The notes under the pieces are model-generated. The model ran no database searches, was not told the DNA's origin, and saw nothing but the letters and a program-made list of their open reading frames with translations. Position numbers and translations under genes: made by a program. From Lamprocystis purpurea DSM 4197 (lineage in GTDB: Bacteria > Pseudomonadota > Gammaproteobacteria > Chromatiales > Chromatiaceae), in the NCBI RefSeq assembly GCF_000379525.1, contig NZ_KB902363.1:1-60789 (forward strand): a stretch of DNA of 60,789 nt, in the 5' to 3' direction. Of the stretch, positions 54,922 through 60,789 are shown in pieces; positions within the stretch are counted from its first letter, which is position 1, and each line of letters opens with the position of its first letter.

Positions 54922-55895
54922 ACCGAACGCCGACGCGCGATGAGCGGCAGGATGCCGGCATCGCTCAGCGGACCGTCGTAGAGGCCGGGCCGGTCGTCCG
55001 GCCGGCGGCGGAAGCGTTTGTAGGGCCAGACATATTGCTCTGGGCAGGTCCGTACACACTGCTCGATACCGCGGTTGAGGGCGGTCGCGGCGGTCAATTC
55101 GTCCGCGCTGTCGATGCCCTCCGGGGCGGGGAGGCAGTGCATGCGGAAGCCGGCAGCGTCCGGCAGGCGCTCCGCGAACATGAAAATGACCGGGGCGCCG
55201 GTGCGTCGCGCGAGCCGTTGTACCAGGAGCATGGTAAAGGCGGGGATGCCGAACAGGGGTGCGAAGCAGGCGCCCTTGTTTTCCTTGGGTTCCTGGTCCG
55301 GCAGCACGCCGACATAGTCGCCGCGCTCCAGTGCCTGGACCAGGACCCGAATTCCCCGGGCGGTGATGGGCGCCAGCTCGGCGCCGCTGCGGCGGCGCGC
55401 GGCGAGGATCAGGTCGTCGAGATAGCGCTGGGGTTTGTAGAAGATGGCGGTCGGACCCTGGCGAGCCAGATGCAGGCCGGCCAGTTCCCAGGCGCCCAGG
55501 TGCGGGGAGAGGACGATCAGGCCCTTACCGGGTTGTCGCTGCAACAGTTGCGCTCCGCGGACCTCGCGCACCAGGGCGTGCACCTGTTCGACCGGGCGCA
55601 GCCACAAGTGACCGATCTCGAGATAGGTCTTGCCGAACTCCACCAGGTTGCGGTCGCGCAGCCGGATGAGCTCCGGCGGGCTCAGTTCCGGGAGGCAGAG
55701 TCCGATGTTGATCAAGGCGTTGCGCCGTTGTCGGTTGGGCCAATGGATGAACACCCAGCCGACGGCGGCGCCGATCCGATGGATCAGCGACAGGGGCAGA
55801 CGCGCGGTCAGTTGCGCCAGGGCGCGGGCCATGCCCTCGGTTGCCCTGACCCGGAGGCGGCGCCAGCGGCTCAGTTGTTTCGCCTTCATCCGCAT
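54918..55895 (-). CDS. lipid A biosynthesis acyltransferase (LpxL/HtrB-like)
   Basis: 325 residues. The acyltransferase HX4E motif is SPHLGAWEL (His-Leu-Gly-Ala-Trp-Glu), followed by FYKPQR, GIRVLVQALERGDYVGVLPDQEP and the segment CPEQYVWPYKRFRRRP. A membrane-associated N-terminus (LPLSLIHRIGAAVGWVFI). It adds the secondary acyl chain to Kdo2-lipid IVA at the inner membrane. Overlaps the sat gene end to end by 4 bp. Confidence 0.9.
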   Translation of the reverse strand: MRMKAKQLSRWRRLRVRATEGMARALAQLTARLPLSLIHRIGAAVGWVFIHWPNRQRRNALINIGLCLPELSPPELIRLRDRNLVEFGKTYLEIGHLWLRPVEQVHALVREVRGAQLLQRQPGKGLIVLSPHLGAWELAGLHLARQGPTAIFYKPQRYLDDLILAARRRSGAELAPITARGIRVLVQALERGDYVGVLPDQEPKENKGACFAPLFGIPAFTMLLVQRLARRTGAPVIFMFAERLPDAAGFRMHCLPAPEGIDSADELTAATALNRGIEQCVRTCPEQYVWPYKRFRRRPDDRPGLYDGPLSDAGILPLIARRRSV

Positions 55896-56014
55896 CGCCC
55901 GTGCGTCGACGCGACCCGTACCGGCCGCTGCTTGCTACACTGTCCGCCGCGCGCCGCGGGTTCCGGGCGCGTCTGACGCTGCATGATAACGACCACCAAT
56001 CGAGGTAACCCCGC

Positions 56015-56443
56015 GTGAGTGACGAACACCCAAAAGGCTTGAGCCCGCAGGAGGCACTGCGGATGTTGGAAGAGCATCCCCAGGCGGTCCTGGTTGATAT
56101 CCGCTCCTCCATGGAGTTTCTGTTCGTGGGCCACCCCAAGGGGGCGGTGCATGTGCCCTGGATCGATGAGCCGGACTGGACCGTCAACCCGCATTTCAAC
56201 ACGGAGATTCGCAAGCTGCTCCTGGGCGGGGCGGTCTGCGACCCGGACAGCCCCTGCGCCCCGGTGATCCTGATCTGCCGCAGCGGCAAGCGGTCGCTGG
56301 AGGCCGGCAAGGTCCTGATGAAGGACGGGCTGCGTGCGGTCTACCATGTGGACGAGGGGTTCGAGGGCGATCTGGACGAGCACCACCACCGCAGCAGCCA
56401 GGGCGGCTGGCGTTTCCGCGGTCTGCCCTGGGAGCAGTGCTGA
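56015..56443 (+). CDS. rhodanese-like sulfurtransferase
   Basis: 142 residues, GTG start after GAGGTAA. A single rhodanese domain: AVLVDIRSSMEFLFVGHPKG, then the catalytic Cys88 loop LICRSGKRSLEAG and the end GWRFRGLPWEQC. It transfers sulfane sulfur; a role in sulfur oxidation or Fe-S metabolism would suit its place beside sat and isc genes, but the partner is unknown. It is divergent from lpxL and convergent with iscX. Confidence 0.88.
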   Translation: MSDEHPKGLSPQEALRMLEEHPQAVLVDIRSSMEFLFVGHPKGAVHVPWIDEPDWTVNPHFNTEIRKLLLGGAVCDPDSPCAPVILICRSGKRSLEAGKVLMKDGLRAVYHVDEGFEGDLDEHHHRSSQGGWRFRGLPWEQC

Positions 56444-56471
56444 CCTGTTCACGGCACCGGCGGGGGCGCGA

Positions 56472-56672
56472 CTATTCGCGCTCCTCGATCCAGGCCAGTT
56501 GGATGGCTTCCAGGATCTTCTCACCGCACCGCGCCGGGTCGTCCGCGAACTTTGCAAGCGACTCCACCCAGACGCGCAGGTCCACATAGTTCAGGTAACG
56601 CGGGTCGACTTTCGGATGCGCCTCGTCCAGGGCGATGGCGATCTCCCGCGTGTCGGTCCACTTCAGTTCCAT
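56472..56672 (-). CDS. iscX: IscX, Fe-S assembly protein
   Basis: 66 residues from ATG 56672 (the larger frame is not conserved). MELKWTDTREIAIALDEAHP, YVDLRVWVESLAKF and the acidic end IQLAWIEERE match IscX/YfhJ, which binds IscS and modulates frataxin-like iron supply. It is the usual last gene of the operon, but here 325 bp from fdx because of an inserted palindromic element. Confidence 0.92.
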   Translation of the reverse strand: MELKWTDTREIAIALDEAHPKVDPRYLNYVDLRVWVESLAKFADDPARCGEKILEAIQLAWIEERE

Positions 56673-56699
56673 CGGATTACCTCGCCTATCGCCGTCGTT

Positions 56700-56995
56700 G
56701 TTGGTTTTTCGTTTCTCGTTTTTCGTAAGCTGATCAGCAATTCCAAATTTGGGCGGCATCGCGCGATTCCTGGTGGATGCGGCGCGCGCGACCGCCGTGC
56801 CGGGTCCCTGACATCGAGCGGCGCGCCTTATCCACCCTACAGCGGAGCCGGTTTTGTAGGGTGGATAAGCGCAGCGCATCCACCATCAGCCTCGCGGCCG
56901 GCACGCTGTTGGCGGCGGCCACCCAAATTTGGAACTGCTGTAAGCTGATGCTTGATAAACTCTAACGAAAAACGAAAAACGAAAAACCGAAAACC
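56700..56995. mobile_element. imperfect palindromic element between fdx and iscX
   Basis: Outer arms TTTTTCGTTTCTCGTTTTTC (56704-56723) and ACGAAAAACGAAAAACGAAA (56964-56983) are inverted. Further in, AAGCTGATCAGCAATTCCAA with ATTTGGGCGG (56728-56757) mirrors CCACCCAAATTTGGAACTGC (56919-56938) and TGTAAGCTGATG. The centre holds GTGGATGCGG-type repeats inverted (56771-56895). No coding sequence. Confidence 0.7.
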
Positions 56996-56997
56996 GT

Positions 56998-57336
56998 CTA
57001 CCGCCGTTCCGAGACCATGTTGATGGTATAGCGCGGGATCTCGATCACCAGATCCGCATCACCCACCAGGGCCTGACAGCTCAGGCGTGATTCGTGCTCC
57101 AGACCCCAGGCTTTGTCGAGCAGATCCTCCTCCAGTTCATCGGCCGGGGCCAGTGAATCGAAGCCCTCGCGGATGATCACATGGCAGGTGGTGCAGGCGC
57201 AGGAGCGCTCACAGGCGTGCTCGATCTCGATCCCCTCGGCCAGCGCGGCATCGCAGATGCTGACACCCGGTTCGACCGTGATCACGGCGCCTTCCGGGCA
57301 GATGCTCTCATGGGGCAGAAAGATCAGATTAGGCAT
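56998..57336 (-). CDS. fdx: Isc-type [2Fe-2S] ferredoxin
   Basis: 112 residues from ATG 57336. Cluster ligands Cys42, Cys48 and Cys51 in HACERSCACTTCH and Cys87 in RLSCQAL, with the extra conserved Cys46. It provides electrons for cluster assembly on IscU. It starts 15 bp after the hscA stop. Confidence 0.95.
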   Translation of the reverse strand: MPNLIFLPHESICPEGAVITVEPGVSICDAALAEGIEIEHACERSCACTTCHVIIREGFDSLAPADELEEDLLDKAWGLEHESRLSCQALVGDADLVIEIPRYTINMVSERR

Positions 57337-57350
57337 GGGATTGATGTCGC

Positions 57351-59237
57351 TTACTCGAATGCATCGACCCGCTGCCCGGCCATCGCCGACTGGATGCTGT
57401 GGTTCATGCGCCGCTCCACGTAGCGGGCGCATGCCTGTTCCAGGGCGCGGCGGGCATCGCCGATGCGCTTGGCATCGATACTGTTCAGAGTGGCGGCCAG
57501 CGCGGTCATGGCGTCCTCGATCCGGGTGCGTTCAGCGGTGTCCAGCAGGGCGTCGCCGTCGCGCGTGAGCGCGGCACGCAGCGATTCGAGGACCCGTTGC
57601 GCCTCCACCCGTTCCTCGCGCACGCGCCGCGCGAGCTGATCTTCGCCGGCGTGCTGCCGGGAGTCGCTCAGCATGGCGGCGATCTCGCCGTCGGTCAGGC
57701 CATAGGAGGGTTTGACCTCCACGCGCGCCGTGATCCCGCTGGTCAACTCGCTCGCGGCGACCCGCAGCAGCCCGTCGGCATCGATCTCGAAGCTGACCTG
57801 GATGCGCGCCGCGCCGGCCACCAGCGGCGGAATGCCGCGCAGCTCGAAGCGCGCGAGCGACCGGCAGTCGTCCACCAGGTCGCGCTCGCCCTGGAGGACG
57901 TGGATCGCCATGGCGGTCTGGCCGTCCTTGAAGGTGGTAAAGGTCTGGGCACGTGCGACCGGGATCGTGCTGTTGCGTGGAATCAGCCGTTCCACCAATC
58001 CGCCCATGGTCTCGATGCCGAGCGAGAGCGGGATCACGTCCAGCAGTAGCAGGTTGTCTCCCGGACGGTTGCCGGCCAGCAGGTCCGCCTGGATGGCGGC
58101 GCCGATGGCGACCACGCGATCCGGGTCGATGTTGGCCAGCGGCGGCCGGCCGAACAAGGCCGCGACCCGCTCGCGGACCCGCGGGATCCGGGTGGAACCG
58201 CCGACCAGGACCACCGCGTCGACCTCCGGCACGCGCACCCGCGCATCGCGCAGGGCGCGCCGACAGGCGGCCAGTGAACGGTCGATCAGCGGATCGATCA
58301 GGGCCTCGAACGCGGCCCGGTCCAGGGTGGCGGACCAGTGGCGGCCATCCGGCAGGTTGAGCACCAGGTCCGCGGTCGGTGTGCTGCTCAGTTGCTCTTT
58401 GGCGGTGCAGGCTGCCTGCATCGCCTGACGCAGCGTCCGGTGGTCGGCGCCATCGTTGACGCTGGCCTGTTCCAACGCCCATTGGGCCAGTAGGCGGTCG
58501 AAATCGTCGCCGCCCAGGGCGGAATCGCCCCCCGCGGCCAGTACCTCGTAGACTCCGCGGGTCAGACGCAGAATGGAGATGTCGAAGGTGCCCCCGCCCA
58601 GGTCATAGATTGCGTGTATACCCTCGGCCGTCCCGGCATCCGCGTGATCCAGGCCATAAGCAACCGCCGCGGCGGTCGGTTCGCTCAGGAGTCGAAAGAC
58701 CTTGAGGCCGGCCAGGGTCGCCGCGTCCTTGGTGGCCTGACGCTGGGCGTCGTCGAAATAGGCGGGCACGGTGATGACCACCCCGGCCAGCGGGCCGCCC
58801 AGGGTATCCTCCGCGCGCTGCGCCAGGGTCTTCAGGATCTCTGCCGAGACCTCTACGGGGGTCAGATCGCCACCTGCCGTGTGGATGCGCGGTACGGCCG
58901 CGTCCGGGTTCACGAAGACGTAAGGAAGGCGACCACCCAGTTGCTTGACCTCCGCGAGACCGCGCCCGATCAGCCGTTTGGCTGACGCGATGGTATTGAG
59001 CGGGTCATCCAGGGCGGCCGCTTGGGCATGGTACCCGACCACCGGCGCCGCCGCGGCGCCGAAGCGCACCACGGAGGGCAGGAGGTGGCGGCCCTGCGCG
59101 TCCGGCAGGGTCTCGGCGACGCCGCTGCGCACGGTGGCGACCAGCGAGTTGGTGGTCCCCAGATCGATGCCCGCGGCCAGCCGGTGCTGATGGGGGGCGG
59201 CCGACTGACCGGGTTCAGCGATCTGTAACAGTGGCAT
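57351..59237 (-). CDS. hscA: Fe-S assembly chaperone HscA
   Basis: 628 residues, a specialised Hsp70. [20 protein letters not shown] at the N-terminus, [31 protein letters not shown], then the substrate domain ([14 protein letters not shown]). It binds the LPPVK motif of IscU and, with HscB, drives cluster transfer. Normal length. 93 bp separate it from hscB. Confidence 0.95.
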   Translation of the reverse strand: MPLLQIAEPGQSAAPHQHRLAAGIDLGTTNSLVATVRSGVAETLPDAQGRHLLPSVVRFGAAAAPVVGYHAQAAALDDPLNTIASAKRLIGRGLAEVKQLGGRLPYVFVNPDAAVPRIHTAGGDLTPVEVSAEILKTLAQRAEDTLGGPLAGVVITVPAYFDDAQRQATKDAATLAGLKVFRLLSEPTAAAVAYGLDHADAGTAEGIHAIYDLGGGTFDISILRLTRGVYEVLAAGGDSALGGDDFDRLLAQWALEQASVNDGADHRTLRQAMQAACTAKEQLSSTPTADLVLNLPDGRHWSATLDRAAFEALIDPLIDRSLAACRRALRDARVRVPEVDAVVLVGGSTRIPRVRERVAALFGRPPLANIDPDRVVAIGAAIQADLLAGNRPGDNLLLLDVIPLSLGIETMGGLVERLIPRNSTIPVARAQTFTTFKDGQTAMAIHVLQGERDLVDDCRSLARFELRGIPPLVAGAARIQVSFEIDADGLLRVAASELTSGITARVEVKPSYGLTDGEIAAMLSDSRQHAGEDQLARRVREERVEAQRVLESLRAALTRDGDALLDTAERTRIEDAMTALAATLNSIDAKRIGDARRALEQACARYVERRMNHSIQSAMAGQRVDAFE

Positions 59238-59330
59238 CGGATCTCGTCTGCGCGTTCACGGATGTTGCGGGGAAGCCATCCCGGCCGCCGATGAACGCGG
59301 CACGGTGTTCATTGGCGGATGGATTCGTCA

Positions 59331-59888
59331 CTAATATCGGCCATCGATCAGCCCCTCCAGGTCCTCCGCGTCGCGTCGACATTTGTCCAGGAACTGAAGC
59401 TTGCGGACGATCTCGCGGGCGCTCGTCAGGTTGGCCGGCGTCGGGTCCGCGAACAGCCCCGCCAGTTCCTTGTCGAGTGCCGCGCTCTGCTCGGCCAGAT
59501 GAGTCAGCACCCTGGCCACCGCGGCATGGGGATTGGGGCTGCTTTGGGCCTCGGCGAGTGTCTCGCGCAACTCCATCTGCTCCATGAGGAAAGCGCCATC
59601 CTTGCTGGTTTCGCTGTCGGTCCCGGGGTCGCCGGTGTGCAGGGACAGCAGGTAGCGGGCGCGGGCGAGGGGATCTTTCAGGGTGCGATAGGCCTCGTTG
59701 ACCTGGGTCGACGCCTGCAGCGACACCCGCTTTTCATGATCCGCCGCGACCACGTAGCGATCCGGGTGGGTCACCGCCTGGAGTGTGCGATAGCGCTCGG
59801 CCAGGCGCTTGGCGTCCACGGCGAAACCCAGCGGCAGGTCGAACAGCTCAAAATAGTTCTTGGAAAAGTCCAGCATGGCAAGATTCAC
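59331..59888 (-). CDS. hscB: Fe-S assembly co-chaperone HscB
   Basis: 185 residues. N-terminal J domain with HPD in AVTHPDRYV, preceded by NYFELFDLPLGFAVDAKRL, and a C-terminal IscU-binding helical bundle (FLMEQMELRETLAEA). ATG 59876 (MLDFSKNYF) is an equally good start. It stimulates HscA. The shortened iscA lies 15 bp upstream. Confidence 0.95.
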   Translation of the reverse strand: MNLAMLDFSKNYFELFDLPLGFAVDAKRLAERYRTLQAVTHPDRYVVAADHEKRVSLQASTQVNEAYRTLKDPLARARYLLSLHTGDPGTDSETSKDGAFLMEQMELRETLAEAQSSPNPHAAVARVLTHLAEQSAALDKELAGLFADPTPANLTSAREIVRKLQFLDKCRRDAEDLEGLIDGRY

Positions 59889-59903
59889 CGCGCAGATGCC
59901 TCG

Positions 59904-59993
59904 CTAGACGTTGAAACTCTCGCCGCAACCGCAGGCATGTTTGGCGTTGGGGGCGACATGGGCGGCGGCAGCGGGTGTCAGGGAGATAGCCAT
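59904..59993 (-). pseudogene. iscA: IscA, internally deleted in frame (29 residues)
   Basis: The frame MAISLTPAAAAHV, then APNAKHACGCGESFNV and stop. The first 13 residues match the start of IscA and the last 16 match its end (NPNVKDECGCGESF-type); the roughly 78 residues between, with the first metal-binding Cys, are missing. The two C-terminal Cys survive (Cys21, Cys23). It sits in the normal iscA position between iscU and hscB, and the reading frame is preserved. It cannot fold as an A-type carrier; whether the mini-protein is expressed is unknown. Confidence 0.85.
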
Positions 59994-60163
59994 GGGCGTG
60001 TCTTCCGCGGGTCGATCCCAATGGGCAAGGACGCGACCCCTGGGCCGCGTGTTGCAGGATGGGGAAATGCTAGGCCCTTTGGGAGCGCGAACGCAAGCGC
60101 AAGGTGTCCTCTGGTGTCCCTTTTTGCAATGCCGGCGCCTGGGGCCGGAGACCCGGATGGCGA

Positions 60164-60550
60164 TTACTCCGGCTTACGTTTGGCGGCATAGTCGTGGATG
60201 GCCGCCTTGATCGCATCTTCCGCCAGAACGGAGCAGTGGACCTTGACCGGCGGCAAGGCCAATTCGTCCGCGATTTCCTGGTTCTTGATCTGCCGCGCTT
60301 CGTCCAGGGTCTTGCCCTTGACCCACTCGGTGAGCAGGCTGCTGGAGGCGATGGCGGAGCCGCAGCCGTAGGTCTTGAAGCGGGCGTCCTCGATCACACC
60401 CTGGTCATTGACCTTGATCTGCAGGCGCATCACGTCCCCGCAGGCCGGCGCACCGACCATGCCGGTGCCGACGTTGGGATCGTCCTTGTCGAAAGTGCCC
60501 ACGTTGCGCGGGTTCTCGTAGTGGTCCAGAACCTTGTCACTGTATGCCAT
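60164..60550 (-). CDS. iscU: Fe-S cluster scaffold IscU
   Basis: 128 residues with the three ligand cysteines Cys37 (GAPACGDV), Cys63 (TYGCGSAIASSS) and Cys106 (VHCSVLAEDA), and the HscA-binding LPPVK at 99-103. It is the platform on which [2Fe-2S] clusters are made. First isc gene in the window; iscS, expected just upstream, is not within the remaining 239 bp, which hold repeats. Confidence 0.96.
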   Translation of the reverse strand: MAYSDKVLDHYENPRNVGTFDKDDPNVGTGMVGAPACGDVMRLQIKVNDQGVIEDARFKTYGCGSAIASSSLLTEWVKGKTLDEARQIKNQEIADELALPPVKVHCSVLAEDAIKAAIHDYAAKRKPE

Positions 60551-60620
60551 TGCGTTTCACCTCATGTTGAGGAGCTGTCAGCCTGAAGCTCAGGCAGGCT
60601 GTGGTAGCCTTGTTCCCTGA

Positions 60621-60676
60621 CATCCAGACAGACCCTTAGGAGTCGGGGCGGTTCAAAACTCGCCCCTTCGTCCGGC
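60621..60676. repeat. R1 repeat copy 4
   Basis: GACATCCAGACAGACCCTTA, GGAGTCGGGGCGGTTCAAAA and CTCGCCCCTTCGTCCGG: diverged R1 modules in the same order as at 34905. It directly borders the miniature element starting at 60678, as copy 3 does at 50 kb. Confidence 0.65.
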
Positions 60677-60677
60677 T

Positions 60678-60789
60678 AGCAGCCTGTCGGACTTTAGGCG
60701 ATTTCCGAATAAGACGCTATCAAGAATCAAGCTCCGTAGGAGCCCGCTTGCGGGCGACGTGACCTGCCGGAATCGCGTCATTGTGCCCC
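60678..60789. mobile_element. palindromic miniature element, second copy (cut by window end)
   Basis: Starts AGCAGCCTGTCGGACTTTAG and continues with GTAGGAGCCCGCTTGCGGGC (60737-60756). By eye it is the exact reverse complement of 50482-50593. Only the first 112 bp are in the window. Confidence 0.85.

Noticed and set aside
56696-56879. Longer IscX form
   Set aside because: The extra N-terminal part is encoded by the palindromic element and does not resemble IscX.

Overview
This 60.8 kb window looks like chromosomal DNA of a purple sulfur bacterium of the Chromatiaceae (Gammaproteobacteria). The inference rests on high-GC coding sequence, a dissimilatory-type sulfate adenylyltransferase, a CbbY-like phosphatase, glycogen phosphorylase with phosphoketolase and a pair of GH57 enzymes, the gammaproteobacterial pairs dksA-gluQ and orn/rsgA, and an Isc operon. 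No rRNA gene or species marker is present, so the genus is not fixed.

Region 1 (1-6260) is accessory DNA that I read as the distal end of an integron cassette array. Two nearly identical attC-like sites (314-412, 690-788), a third (1641-1737), a degenerate one (5113-5156) and a half site (6111-6131) all have the same orientation and separate small plus-strand gene units. These encode a HigA/NadS-like regulator (partial), a PIN-domain toxin with its antitoxin, a trypsin-like peptidase, a rearranged caspase-like protein, HicAB, and a lone HicB. No integrase is in the window; it would be expected to the left. The array has been invaded by a REP-associated tyrosine transposase (RAYT) element and by three short palindromic elements with the same ends. 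The last of these supplies the stop codon of the first core gene, mtaB.

Region 2 (6.2-18.2 kb) holds core metabolism and translation: mtaB, a secreted Hsp20-like protein, an HExxH protein, a GT2-GtrA glycosyltransferase, glgP, phosphoketolase, gluQ-dksA and a CbbY-like phosphatase. Region 3 (18.3-34.2 kb) is a complete one-direction exosortase A (XrtA) exopolysaccharide cluster: export lipoprotein, chain-length protein, tyrosine kinase, outer-membrane barrel, ATPase, deacetylase, FemAB-like protein, three glycosyltransferases, exosortase, CapK-like adenylating enzyme and O-antigen-ligase-like protein. I see no PEP-CTERM substrate here.

Region 4 (34.4-43.6 kb) carries a YkgJ-like cysteine cluster protein, zapE, decayed DNA methyltransferase remnants beside tRNA-Ser(GGA), a SAM methyltransferase, mobB, ettA, a GGDEF-EAL protein and a DUF815 ATPase. 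Region 5 (43.6-47.2 kb) is a second accessory patch with gene fragments, a truncated RsgA paralogue, an orphan protein with a possible ADP-ribosyltransferase-like end, and a DUF4258/YgiT toxin-antitoxin pair. Region 6 (47.3-60.8 kb) has two GH57 genes, an EVE protein, rsgA, a cytochrome c, orn, sat, an LpxL acyltransferase, a rhodanese, and a minus-strand isc operon (iscU, a 29-residue internally deleted iscA, hscB, hscA, fdx, iscX).

Small palindromic repeats run through the whole window, including a 245-bp element nested inside another repeat at 50.3 kb. A second, inverted and apparently identical copy of its right part lies at the very end of the window.
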